A DNA stretch of 64,000 nt from Aphrocallistes beatrix (taxonomy: Eukaryota; Porifera; Hexactinellida; Sceptrulophora; Aphrocallistidae). The position numbers and the translations under genes are program-made. The DNA lies in the NCBI GenBank assembly GCA_963281255.1, contig OY725500.1, positions 2,785,184 to 2,849,183 on the forward strand, read 5' to 3'. Below are positions 45,333 through 56,781 of this stretch, one piece after another; positions within the stretch are counted from its first letter, which is position 1; every line of letters starts with the position of its first letter. Under the pieces are notes generated by a model that ran no database searches, had not been told where the DNA came from, and saw only the letters and a program-made list of their open reading frames with translations.

Positions 45333-46290
45333 TCCTTGCTATTAAAATTCGATTAATGTTTATATATACGTATAGTATAAGCGCTATTCGCTTGCTTGCG
45401 CTGTGCGGCTGGAGGACCTGTTCTACTGTTATAATCGTTATCGCACGAGAAATCACCAGATTTGTCAATTTTAAAATTTTTGACGCATAATGATGACGTC
45501 ATAGCAGAGTGATGAGTCACCATTTTTTGACGATGTTGTCTCACTTGTGAATAATATTAATATACAGGGTGTAACAAAAGTCTTGGCCGGTTGTACCATA
45601 GCATATAACAATAATATTTTTTGTTTGTATTGTCTCGAATTACTTAATAACAAATATCCACTATTTTCTACGACTAATTTTACCCTATTAGGGAAAAATT
45701 AGCAACCATGTTTTCAAGCAGGGTAGGTTGGACCTCCGTCTATACCATTTTACGGTTAGAAATTATATCTCCGATCCTCATTTCATCCAATCGTTCATAC
45801 AAAATTCCCCAGAGATCTCGGCCAAAATCCTTTGTTCCAAACTCGAATAAACCTTGCTGAAGCCTTTCAGCAGTTCCTTTTCGTGTTAGGCCTCCTTCTA
45901 CCATTCTAATTTCTTTACAGCGGACTTCAATTCCAAGATCGACGACATTAATCTTATCAAGAAAAAGTGATGTTCAGAAAAATAAACCCGAAAGTACTAA
46001 AGAGGTGTGATCTAGTTAAAATCAGCCTACCATTTAAATTGCATATCTATATAGTAACTAATTGCGGTGTAGTAGTACTCTAGATACTATGATAGAAGGT
46101 ACTCATAAAGAATGAATACTAATTAGATTCACAACCGGCCAAGACTTTTGTTACACCCTGTACACATTCTATTTAAATTTCAGCCTTCTATCACCTAAAT
46201 GGCTGAGTTATAGCCGAATATATATATATATATATATATATATATGACCTCAGACGGAAATGTCAACTCATCATGGAATTATGACGTCAT
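45333..46290 (-). mobile_element. HL element, rearranged, inside the hAT gene
   Basis: An HL 5' end (A|TCCTTGCTATTAAAATTCG, plus strand) is followed within 45 bp by the HL 3' end in the opposite orientation. The body then runs backwards to the TGACGTCAT block at 46290. So one 5' end was joined to an inverted, 5'-truncated copy. It is split by the element at 45566-46163. Confidence 0.65.
45566..46163. mobile_element. Mariner-type element, 598 bp, TA-flanked
   Basis: Perfect inverted ends of about 28 bp starting CAGGGTGTAACAAAAGTCTT, TA on both sides. Inside, the minus strand (about 45930-45745) is open for some 60 codons (GGLTRKGTAERLQQGLFEFG), not a transposase motif I know. Possibly a MITE with captured DNA. 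Confidence 0.8.
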
Positions 46291-47099
46291 ATTAAGTAGT
46301 GAGAGGATTACTGACATGTCAAATTATATTGAAGTTATTATACAAATTATATTGAAGTCCTGAAGGAACTCAAAGATTGCAAATTTGCACTTCAAGCAGA
46401 TAATTCTTCCGATAATAGCGGCAGAGCACAGCTTCTAACTTTTATTCGTTTCATATTTGAAGGAAAAATTGCTGAACAATTTTTTACTGTAAAGAGCTAC
46501 CCGAAACAACAAAAAGACAAGATTTATTTGAAGCTCTGACCTTTATTTAGGATCTCGTAATTTATCTTGGGGAAAATGTGTAGGGGTTTGTACCGACCTT
46601 GCACCTTCGATGACCGGATCCTTAGGAGGATTTGTATCACTTGTAAAACAAAAAAATCCAAGTGTTGTCACTGCACATTGTTTTCTACAGCAGGAAGCAA
46701 ATTGCAAAAACCTTTGGAGTTGATATGAAAACAGTTTTGGATCAAATTCTAAAAATGTTTTACTACTTCAGACAAAGACCACTAAAATCGCGTATTTTTG
46801 CAAAACTTCAACAACGTATCTTTGCGAACGAGGATTTTCCGCCCTAACAGCTGAAGTTTTAATTGAATAATTTGGACTATTTTATACTTACTAAGTCTTC
46901 TACGGACTGATACATTCCGTTATACATATAGAAGTTGCCATTGGATACTATACACATAAAAAAGGAAATTGTGAATATTTCCATTTTCCTCTGGATCCAT
47001 TCAGCAAATTCTCGATATTTACTGATTATATTTATTGAGAAATTAGTTTTAGTCAAATTCGTTTTAATGAATCCCAAGGCAAAAATTTGTTCATAATAA

Positions 47100-47545
47100 A
47101 CTAGCCATTAGAAAATTCAATCCGAAGAGGAATTACATGTACAGTATAAGCTCCACAAACGGGGCCTGTAGAAATGGGGAAGGTGAAGAATTGCAATAAA
47201 TTCCAAGTCCCACACAAATGAACACCCACAAACGAGAAATTGGGAATCGGAGTGGCACTTTTCTGCGATTTTTTTCTCTGCATAAATAAACCTCTGCAAA
47301 CGGGGGATCCTTGGATTTAGGTACGAATTTTAATAAAAATATCCCTCCGAATCTCATATAAATTCATCCTCATCCCTATTTGTAATGCTATTCCAAAAAT
47401 AAAATCACCATAATATGCCCTAAAAATTCATATTACCCTATCAATAATGACTATGGAGCTGCTATCACTACATATTGATTTATATTCCATTCTTACCCGT
47501 GGACTGCCTTAAAAGGGTCACTCTATAACCGGGTCAACCACTCCA
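47100..47545. repeat. Repeat with Tigger-like sub-repeats
   Basis: GTATAAGCTCCACAAACGGG and ACCTCTGCAAACGGGG occur within 150 bp. A related segment with ATGAACACCCA and TTGGAAAATTC appears at about 53965-54010. Terminal repeats were not resolved. Confidence 0.35.
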
Positions 47546-47549
47546 ATAT

Positions 47550-47690
47550 TAGTATTTGGAATCCGGATGGTAATTAGTCAGATATCCGGATATTTGAGAA
47601 GGCTTATATTTCTTGGCTGCAATTTATACTTAGTCAAGGATTCATAGAATCAGTGTCATTATATTATTTAAAGTTTGTTTCAAAAGTATT
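47550..47690 (-). repeat. Dispersed repeat R6, copy 2
   Basis: Reverse complement of the repeat at 30285-30426, including GGATATCTGACTAATTACCA. Confidence 0.65.
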
Positions 47691-47792
47691 AGCACTAAAT
47701 ATATTGAAAAATAATTGAATGAGTTCAGTATGGACGAAATAAATAACCAACTAACTATATTTCAATATCAATGTAGGAGATTGTGGGCAAAA

Positions 47793-48800
47793 TCAGTATC
47801 TTATTTTATTTCCTTTTGAAGTTACACAATCTTTCAATCGTTTAGGCATTGAAATGATGAAAATTTCAAGGAAATCTGGGATATAGGTCTCCCACTCTTT
47901 CGAGATTGCAGTTTCTAAATCAATTAAGTTAGAGTAATAATTATCCTTTAGACAGACGCTGTTTAAGAATTCCCCAAAGGTTTTCGATAGGATTTGGATC
48001 GGGGAATAGCTTGGCCAAGGCAATACCTCATATTTCTGCTCTCCTTCCAGAACTTGCTCAACTTGGTTGTGTGAATCGGCGAATTGCTTCTTGTAAAATC
48101 CAACCTTCTGGATACAGCAACTCATCTATTTCAAGTAAACATTCATTCAATGTGTCAATATGCATCGAAGAATTGAATGTGTTTTAAAAATCTTCAGCAC
48201 AGTCACTCCTCTCGTCGAAATACCACCCCAGATATGAAGCTTAGGAACATATCGTGGGATGTTCAAAAATGGAGTTTCACTTCCCTTTGTCCACATACAA
48301 ACATTGTCCCCCTGTAACCACACCGAACATTCGTCTCTAAAGAAATTGTTATTTCAGTCTTGCCTTTTATTCTTCTTACATAATAGCACTCTCTTTTTGA
48401 CTGTCGTATCAGTAATAAATGGCCCCTTAATAGCCTTTGTGTATCTGAAACCAGAAGAATGAATAGACCTGTAGACAGTTGAAGTAGAAGGCGTGTCCTG
48501 ATATTTTGTAGCCAGATTTCTATGAAGATCACGTACAGACATCTTGGGAAAGTGTTTATAGTTTTAATCAATGATCATTTCAGTGGCAATTTCATTACTT
48601 TCGGACTTCCAGGGACTTTTTGGTATTCTATTGATTTTCCTTCTTTGATGCGACGTTTTACGCGTCAAACAGTCCTTTTGGCTATAACTGTTATGTCGCA
48701 TATTTCTTTAACAGAATCAAATCCAGCTTCTAGGATTTTATCTGTTTCCTTGTTTCTAATTGAGTCATATGTAAAGCCTAATATCAGATAGAAAGGAAAA
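47793..48800 (-). pseudogene. Tc1 transposase, broken, related to the 8.3-kb copy
   Basis: Minus strand. From about 48790 a helix-turn-helix stretch (TVKRTVWRVKRRIK) and 48542-48354 (TSTVYRSIHSSGFRYTKA) form the paired-like domain. At about 48335-48240 VWLQGDNVCMWTKG and PKLHIWGGIS correspond to the first catalytic region. 48060-47960 has LPWPSYSPIQI-type remains of the WP.SPDLNPIE block. Many shifts. The wording of PKLHIWGGIS matches SKLHIWGGIS in the 8.3-kb element. Confidence 0.7.
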
Positions 48801-49016
48801 TTTTGAAGAAATGGTTAAATATATCATTAAGTCTAACTATCAGTTCATGCTATCTAAAAATACTAGTCCTCAAAATTCGAATATTTTTTTGCAAAAAACT
48901 AAAAAGAAAGCTCTAAAGTACTGTTAAATGTTCATTCTCGAGTTGCGATATAATCTAGAAATGCAATAATCTTGGCTATAGAACATCACAATACTTCAAT
49001 ATAGGTCTAATAAATC

Positions 49017-49371
49017 GTTATCCTTTCTCTTCTCCCTCGCTGACTTTTGCATGGATGAGATTTCGATATTCATTATACTATCCAGTGCAATGATGGCAAT
49101 ATATTTCTTAGTTACGAAATTAATATTTGTTGAGGGTGGTTGCGATATATTTATGTATGTGATGTTAGTGATTCCGCTTTAGTGACAAGGAATTCTAGAA
49201 GACCTGATTGATAGGTGTTGTTGAGAAGTGATGTAAATACTTGAGGTTTGATGAAGCGAAATTTGTTTAGTCTTCCTTATTCTGTCTAAAATTATATGTC
49301 CATCACTGTCAAATGTCTCTTCAGTCGCTCCCAAAGTTAAAGTATCCATATCATCATAAGATTATGGGAAC
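49017..49371 (-). pseudogene. Fragment of the Ginger-like peptidase exon
   Basis: Aligns collinearly with 58256-58617, the 5' part of exon 8 of the fusion gene below, e.g. ATTCATTATAC.ATC.AGTG, GTGTTGTTGAGAAGTGATG and TCTGTCGCTCCCAAAGTTAA-like blocks. Several indels, so older than the complete copy. It ends 285 bp before SPT6 exon 3. No terminal repeats are attached. Confidence 0.8.
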
Positions 49372-49384
49372 TGATCATATATAC

Positions 49385-49440
49385 ACTGCCTGAACAAAAG
49401 TATTTGTATACCCCATAATTCCCCATGCAAATCCCTATTG
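49385..49440. mobile_element. Tc1-like terminal fragment
   Basis: TA then CACTGCCTGAACAAAAGTAT and CCCCATAATTCC match 36229-36280. Only this end is present, 215 bp before SPT6 exon 3. Confidence 0.55.
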
Positions 49441-49655
49441 TGAACACATTTTTAGTCGTCTGGGAGTTCAAGCGACTTTTATTGTATTTTTTAATTTTAT
49501 TTAATATGTCTTGTTTACTTTTATTCTCTTAATTAGTTTTTATTTGAATATAAAATCGAAGACGTCCATTGGCTATACGTATAATTTTATCCACTCGGTG
49601 TTTACTAACATAGCATTACTATGTCATTATTTCTGATATAAAATATTTTCTTTAG

Positions 49656-52600
49656 ATTTGGATTGGGTGAATTACATGAAAAAAGGAAAAGTTCTAAGAA
49701 AAAGGAAATTGGTGAACTCTATGATCCACATGAAGTTGAACAGAGACATCTTACCTCTACAGATGAGGAAATTAAAATTGTCGATATTCCTGAAAGATAT
49801 CAAACCAGAAAATTTCAATTACAGCATGCCGAAGAGGTTCAATTGGAGAATGAGGCCAAATGGATTTTTGAAAATTACTTCAGATATCAATCTATATCTA
49901 TTCAAAATTTTGATAGAAAAGATTTGTTAAAGCTTAATTATTTCGATGTTAAATCTCGTTTAATTGTATCAAAAATTATATCTATCTTAGACTTCATTCG
50001 TAATCGCCATTATGACATAATGTTTATCGCTAATTATCGCAAAGAACATATTTCTCCTGAAATTATTACGGACGACTTATATTGGATTCTAAAATTCGAT
50101 GAATATTGGAATCAAAACATGTCCAAGAAAAAATCTCTAATCACTCTTACTCGAAATCTCCAATGTCATCTTTATGATAAAATTAGGAAAAAACCAGATG
50201 TAATACTGAATGATGAATTGAGAATTATTCAAGATGATGACATTAAACGGATAGAGAAAGCTTCTTCCAACGATGAATTGAATGATATTTCACAATTGTT
50301 ATTTTTATATTATGGGCAAGAAATGATTATTATGCGCAACAATTCCATCTCACTAGACATAGATTCCTTCTCCGATGGAAAAGTTAAAAGACAATCTTCT
50401 CGACGTAATTATTATTCTTTATGCAAAAATTTCGGATTCAACTCGCTTGCTTCAAAGTTTGGATTGACACCAGAACAATTTGGGGAAAATTTACGCGAAT
50501 CTTATCAGGTCCATGAACCTGAACAATTTCCAGTTGAACCTGAAGAGGCATCACAGGAATATGTAGCAGTTAATTCCCCTTTCAAAACGCCAAACTCTGT
50601 GTTATCTGGTGCTAGACATATTGTTGCTCTTCAGATTAGTCATGATCCTCAAATCCGTTCGTATTTTCGCTCAGTCTTTAGAAAGCGCGCAAAAGTGTTC
50701 GTTTATCCCACTAAAAAAGGCTGTTCACATATTGCAGAAAGGCATTATTGTGCCAAATTTAAATATCTCCGAGGAAAGCCTGTTACTGATTTTATGCATG
50801 ATGATTTTCTAATGTTAATTCAAGCTGAGGAGCAAAATCTAATAAATATAAAAATATCTCTTGACGAAGATGAGCATAATTTGGAAACTGATAGAAATAA
50901 ATTGCAAACATGTCAAAATAATCAAAGATTTTTTGATGAAATAAAGCATCTATACTTGAGGGATGATTATAGTTCTGTTGTTGTGAAATGGAATGATCAA
51001 AGAATAATGGCACTTGAGTCTGCTCTTTACAATCATTTATACCCTTTTATTTCCAAAGAGATAAAATTCATATTGAAAGTTGAGGCCGAAAGACATGTTA
51101 TTTTAGCATGTATGTCAAAAATGGAGCAATATTTAGATGTATCACCATGTATTTCATTTAAAAAATCAATCTCTACATCAAGCTGTACCAAGATTGATTC
51201 TGATCATTCAATATTAGCTTGTTCTTTGCCTTCAGATATAGAAGCACCTGGCTATATTGTCGAATTAGATCAAAATGGAGAGGTTGTAAGTTATTCAAAA
51301 TTGCATTTTATTAATAAGTACTTTTCAAATACTTCCAGGGTCACTCAAGATGCTAAAATAAAAGATTTCGCACTAATTAAGAAAATGATACTTTCTTCAC
51401 GTCCTAGATTGTTTGTTTTACCTGCTATAACCAGATCAGTAACTTATATCCAAGAAGAAGTAAAAGATATAATTCAAATTCTCCAAAGTGATACTGAATT
51501 AGATACTTGTGTTGAAATACTCGATATTTCTTTGTCCAATCTGTGTTCCCAATCTTTTAACATTGTCTCAGAATTCCCAGATTATCCTATTCAGCTCCGC
51601 CATGCTATTTCATTAGGTAGGAGAGCACAAGATCCGTTAACTGAGTATGCTACACTTGCTATAAATCCTGAGGACCTTACTTGTTTACCTCTACATTCAC
51701 TTCAAGCCCATATTTCAAATGATGAACTTACTGATGCTCTACACTTTGAAGTTTGCAAGATTATCTCTAATGTTGGAGTTGATATAAATTCATGTTTGAA
51801 ATATGAGCATAAATCATGCTTGCTAAATTATATACCAGGATTAGGACCAAGAAAGGCATCTGCAATATTGAAAAAATTACAGCAAGATGGTAGTATTTTA
51901 GAAAATAGATCTCAACTTATTACAATATGTGAAGTAGGACCCACAGTTTTTCTTAATTGTGCTGCTTTTATTAAAGTTGATGTTAACTATATCCGTGAGA
52001 AAGGGTCAGGTTCTTATATTGAAGATCTCGATGCATCAAGAGTACATCCTGAAACATATGATTGGGCAAAGAAAATGGCTGTAGATGCGCTGGAATACGA
52101 TGATACCATAGAAAATTTTGATTCTACTGTAGCCGTTCAACGCATTTTAGAGAATCCAGACAGGTTGAGAGAACTTGATTTAGATGCGTTTGCAGTTCAA
52201 CTTGAAAAGGAAAATTTTGGTGACAAAAGAGCAACTTTGTATGATATTCGCTCAGAACTTGAATTAGGATGTTATGAAGATAGACGTAAATCTTATCAAA
52301 GATTAAACCAAACAGAGCTTTTTGATTTAATATTCGATGATGCTTTGGCTGCTAATATTCAAAAGGTATATGCAAGAGGAAATATTGTGAATTGTAAAGT
52401 AACGAGCATTGTCCGAAAAAAGAGTTCCCAAGATCAGTATGCAAAGATTAATCCAGAGAGAAGTGAAGAGACTGGAAAATGGAAATGCCCATATTGTAGA
52501 GTCGAGTTTGCAGAATTTAGCTTATTTTGGACCCATTGCGACGAAGGATTGTGCCCTGGTGAACCCATTGGAATTAAAACAATGCTTGAAAATGGTTTAA

Positions 52601-53625
52601 CTGGATTTATTCATATCAAAAATATTAGTTCACAATTAGTTTTAAATCTTGAATCTCGTGTTAGGATTGGGATGACTGTAACATGTAGGATATTAGATGT
52701 TAATTATGAAAAATTCTCTCTATTTCTCTCCTCTAAATCCACAGATTTGCAAGATTCTGAAAGTAAATTTTCTGTTAAAAAAGATCAATATTATGATTTT
52801 GAGAAAGAGAGATTCGATTTAAAACATGCTGTTAATATAGATGAAAAGAACAAGATTTCATCTATAAAGCGTGTCTTGGTTCATCCTAAATTCAAAAATG
52901 TCACATATCAAGAATCACTCCTGATACTTGAAAAACTCTATTTTGGCGATTGTATCATTAGGCCCAGTAGTAGAGGCATTAATCGTTTGACATTATCGTG
53001 GAAGATTGCCGAAGATGTTTATCAACATATTGATATTGTTGAGAAAAACAAACCAAATGACTTTACTATTGGGAAGTCCCTCTTCATTAATGATAAAGAA
53101 TTTGAAGATTTAGATGAAATATTGGCAGTGTATTTAAATAAGATGGTTATTCTATTAAAAGAACTCCGAGGCCATAAGTCATTTAAAGAACCTCTATCTG
53201 ATCAGAAAAACCGTATAGAACATTTATTGATTCTAGAAAAAACGACTAATCCATCTCGGATTCCTTATTTCATTAGCCCCGCAGTAAATTTACCTGGAAA
53301 ATTTATTCTTGCTTATCTTCCAAGAAAAAAGTCACAATTTGACTATTTTTCGATTAATCCGATTGGTTTAAAGTACAGAGGTCAATGCTTTGAATCGTTT
53401 TCTCAATTGCTAAAATGGTTTAAAGATCACTATTTTACAACATTTTCAAATAAATCACATCCGCATGTCACAAATACGGTTGTAAATTCGCCTTCTGTTA
53501 GACCGCCTAATGTCAATTTCATCTATAATGATAATAATTCTGGAAATCCTGGAAACAATACTTTGCGAAGTGAAAGAAATGAAAATTCATCTAGATTAAG
53601 AAGTATCCAAGTGTCCAAGAGTTAA
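49656..53625 (+). CDS. SPT6: SPT6 coding exon 3 (core to C-terminus)
   Basis: Acceptor TATTTTCTTTAG|A, phase 2, matching exon 2. It encodes residues of about 226 to 1548. In order: GELYDPHEVEQRHLTSTDEE (the ELxxSHLTDxDxEIR block), a helical Tex-like core, the YqgF-like domain near residue 758 (GYIVELDQNGE), helix-hairpin-helix near 950 (YIPGLGPRKASAIL), and the S1 domain near 1132 (GNIVNCKVTSIV). The S1 domain carries the family's CPYC..H..C insertion (KWKCPYCRVEFAEF). The tandem SH2 region follows from about 1297 (GDCIIRPSSRGINRLTLSW), which in other species binds the phosphorylated Pol II linker. Stop TAA 53623-53625. The long Gly/Ser-rich tail of vertebrate SPT6 is mostly missing. Intact, so likely functional. 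Confidence 0.97.
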
Positions 53626-53627
53626 TC

Positions 53628-53691
53628 ATTAAACAATAAGATTAATCAGCATAATATAATTTTGAGCCTTATGATAAGTCTATTTATTAAA
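53628..53691 (+). terminator. SPT6: Candidate SPT6 polyadenylation signals
   Basis: ATTAAA occurs at 53628-53633 and 53686-53691, shortly after the stop codon. Such hexamers are common in AT-rich DNA, so this is only a positional guess. Confidence 0.3.
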
Positions 53692-54769
53692 CCCTTTATA
53701 CATTTCTAATATTGCCTTCTTTTATTTCCTTGCTTACATAATGCATGTTAAATTCTTGAAATAATGTCCTTTCCACCAATCATTCTGGATCACTTTATAT
53801 TTTTGCTGTTTGTTAAAAATTTACCTCCTCCTTAGAAATCCGAAAATACATTGAATATAATCAATTTTTTGATATTTATAGACCTCTTCCTCCAGTAAAT
53901 AAGACAAAGCGAGTTATTTGAGCAAAACAGCATAGTAACATTCGATGGAATAAGATAGTTTCGCAAATGAACACCCAATTTAGTTGCACCATTGGAAAAT
54001 TCGACTGCGGAAGAAGGGGACAATATCTCGATTTCTGTCAAGTGAAGCATGATAGCATGAAAACCAAAAAAAAATTAATTTAGACTGATAGTGTTCGGTG
54101 ATTGAAAATTTTGTACCCGAAATGTAGAACAACATTATACTATGGTTGCAAATAATATGTACCCAATTGTCTCAATTCGTAATGAAACAACATGAGTCTT
54201 ATATAGTAAATCACCACTAACCTTCTTTGTCCACGGTCGACGTTTTATCATTTTAAATCGATTTATAACGCATAAATTATTAACTTAAAACAAAGTTGTC
54301 CACTCCCCGTCTAATTAACCACCTGATAGTAAAGATTTATTTGAAGAGTTAAGCCACTCCTCTTAGAGGAACTGGGTGGTGAGATTGTATAACTACAGTA
54401 AAACACCTCCAAGCAATCACTCCTTTTATAAGGTTATAATTTTAAAGTTGCAAAATTACATTAGAGAAAATACGTACAGTTGTTAATTCAGTAATCCACT
54501 CGCACTCTATCATGCCCTGATGATTACGTATGTTCATGTGACACCAAATAGATTATCTGTATTTTTTCGCAAGATTTAGCAAGAGTAAGAAAAACATGCG
54601 ATATGTGAGTTTTCAGAATTCCCAGCAAATTCTCTAGCTATTAGTATCTTTTCATGATATAGACATACATATCTGGTAGTAATTGAAGAAAATTGGGATG
54701 GGCGTGATAAAAACAAATTATTAACTTATGTGCGAAACAACTTATTATGTCGGTCCTGGGAGCTAGTTA
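53692..54769. other. SPT6 downstream intergenic DNA
   Basis: AT-rich; about 53965-54010 resembles 47110-47220. Nothing else recognised before the Ginger-like element. Confidence 0.4.
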
Positions 54770-54778
54770 GACCTGTTT

Positions 54779-55000
54779 CATGGGATTTTGACCCGCACCA
54801 AATAACATTGTAGAATATTAGCCGTGGGATTTTGACCCGCACCAAATAACATTGTAGAATATTAGCCATGGGATTGTGACCCACTCTAAATAACATTGTA
54901 GAATATTAGCCGTGGAATTGTGACCCACTCTAAATTACAACATTATAATCTATAATACATATAATTAGCCGTGGGATTTTGACCCGCACCACGGACATGT
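54779..55000. repeat. Subterminal 44-bp tandem repeat of the Ginger-like element
   Basis: Starts at 54781, 54825, 54869 and 54913 (44-bp steps), with a fifth, offset copy at 54972. Each unit contains GTGGGATTTTGACCCGCACC or a variant, which is also the terminal repeat sequence. The array is thus several copies of the transposon tip, probably transposase-binding sites. Confidence 0.85.
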
Positions 55001-55364
55001 GCATATTTACTATGCATTCTTCTATCTCCAATCTTTTAGGGGTTTAAAATTTCTAAACATTGGCACCAAGACTAGAGTGGCCGTAATTTTTGGGGCTGTA
55101 TTCATACTTTCTAACCTGAACAATGATTGTCGCTGGAAGGCAACGGTGCAATTAGGGGTCATGGACTGGAAGCATTTATAAGTATTATCTTAATTAAGTA
55201 ACTCATTTGCGTTATCATGTTTCTAGCTCATTAATTATCTACAATGTTATAATGAAGCGAAGAATCATTAATATGTACACGTAATAAAATTTCCTGATAT
55301 ACTCCATTAATAGCAATCAATTATAAATCATACATAAATATATAACTAGACTATGAGTCTGTGT

Positions 55365-55560
55365 GCATCATGTTCCTCTCCAGGTAGTGTAGGTATAAAC
55401 AGAGCGATGTGTGGACGTAGTACTAGCGACTAGTTGTTTAGCTGTGATGGCCTCCACCTCCCCTAATAGCCATCCCGTTCCTCTCCAGGTAGGATTGGTT
55501 TACAACAGATCGATGTGAATGCAATACTAGTGACTTGATATTAGAAGTAAGATTTCCCTT
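55365..55560. repeat. Internal direct duplication in the element
   Basis: GTTCCTCTCCAGGTAG at 55372 and 55481 begins two related segments (AACAGA.CGATGTG and AGTGACT). Just after, TTTATTTCCATAAAA is repeated three times (55623-55670). Non-coding. Confidence 0.5.
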
Positions 55561-55795
55561 TCCCACCCATAAAGTTGGGATGCCGATCCAATCAATAAAA
55601 AATGGGGGAGCCTTATATAAAAGTTTATTTCCATAAAAAGTTTATTTCCAAAGTTTATTTCCATAAAATCAAAGATGTACCAGCTTTAACACCATTTGAT
55701 TGGAAATTATCAGAAAACTTTCGTCCGCGTATCATTAACTGGGCAGGATTGGCATCCCTACTCACAGACATTCGCTCTCTTCAGACATGTCAATA

Positions 55796-56016
55796 GCATA
55801 CATGCCAACTGTCCCGTTGTTTGCGGGACGTCCCGCTTTTTCACTCTTCTCCTGAGCTAATTTTGATACGTGTCCCGTTTTTACATGAAATTTCCCCATT
55901 ATGTCCCGTTTTGTTGGATTCTGTGTCTAATACTTTTCTATTGCGTCCCGCCATGTCCCGCGAAATTCAACGCTGCGTCCCGCTTTTATCATGACTCAGG
56001 TTGGCATGCATGCGAT
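55796..56016. mobile_element. MITE-like insert rich in GTCCCG
   Basis: Ends GCATACATGCCAAC and, reverse-complemented, GCATGCATGCCAAC. The 220-bp segment contains GTCCCG or CGGGAC about eight times. It looks like a small DNA element with iterated motifs inside the Ginger-like element's non-coding left third. Target duplication not resolved. Confidence 0.55.
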
Positions 56017-56039
56017 GTGTCAATGGTCGCATTGTTTTC

Positions 56040-56255
56040 GAATGTATCGCTAATCGAGTATACTGTCGATTGAGTGTTCCGTCAGTCGAGTGTTTCGTCA
56101 ATCGAGGGTACCGTTTTTTGAATGTGTGACAGTCGTATGCCGGCAGTCGAAAGTACGATAGCCGAATTTATGACAGTCAAATGTACGACCATCCAATTTA
56201 AGATAGTCGAGTGAACCGAAAGTCGATTGTACCGATGTTTTAATAGAGTTAGAGT
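56040..56255. repeat. Degenerate 15-16-bp tandem array
   Basis: Consecutive units such as GTCGAAAGTACGATA, GCCGAATTTATGACA, GTCAAATGTACGACC and GTCGAGTGAACCGAA lie at 15-bp steps. Earlier units (GTCGAGTGTTTC, ATCGAGGGTACC) have 15-16-bp steps. At least a dozen units. No function known; 15 is a multiple of three but the array has no start or matching protein. Confidence 0.65.
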
Positions 56256-56663
56256 ATGTAGTCGAGTCAAAATCACAGACAACATAACGAGGGCTTGCAA
56301 TTGATCGAATTCGGTAGGTTTGCAATTGATCAACAGTAGAAATTGAATTGACTTGAGAATTGATCAACTGATTTCGGATTGCGAGGAAGAATGGTGTTTA
56401 TTTTGTAAATAAAGAATATGAGTTTGCTAGGGGCATTGGGCATGGTTATTAGGAGCCAAAGTAAATTTAGGGTTTTTAGTATCGAATATTTTAAAAACTA
56501 GCCGGTTGAGGCATTTTTAAGGAACAAGTATATCTAACTTGTTATTCACTTCCTTAATCCAGTTTTGCAGATTATTCGCCCTTAATCGGTCAATCCAATC
56601 ATTCGATCAATTGCGAGCGTCTCAATATAACGATTGGTATCTACGTAATTGTTATTCAATTAC

Positions 56664-56781
56664 TGTCGACCCTCGTTAGTACGCTTTATGTGCACTACGG
56701 TATAGAGATAATTTTAAAGTGTACTAAGTATCTATCCAGGTTAAGCCTTATCTGTGTTCGTACTGACGAGAGCCGAGTCGA
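56664..56781. mobile_element. Small Tigger-type MITE
   Basis: Inverted ends CTGTCGACCCTCGTTAGTAC and, reverse-complemented, GTCGACTCGGCTCTCGTCAG, bordered by TA. About 118 bp. It shares CTCGTTAGTACG with the fragment at 27679. Confidence 0.55.

Larger units (their letters stand above)
44840..46860 (+). pseudogene. hAT transposase of the ZBED/SCAND3 type, twice interrupted
   Basis: 44970-45070 reads YNEDYQAIGLTRSGNEKCPL and PECVICVENLSNAS, the BED-like N-terminus. Frames then shift through SYLVAELVAKQMKP and QTIVKTIFGELMRF to 45330. After a 958-bp nested insertion the protein resumes at 46310 (DMSNYIEVI, FALQADNSSDNSG). Further on are NLSWGKCVGVCTDLAPSM and VKQKNPSVVTAHCFL, the hAT core with the Asp-bearing CTD motif. 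It ends near ERGFSALTAEV, the hAT C-terminal dimer region. Many stops. Fossil. Confidence 0.75.
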
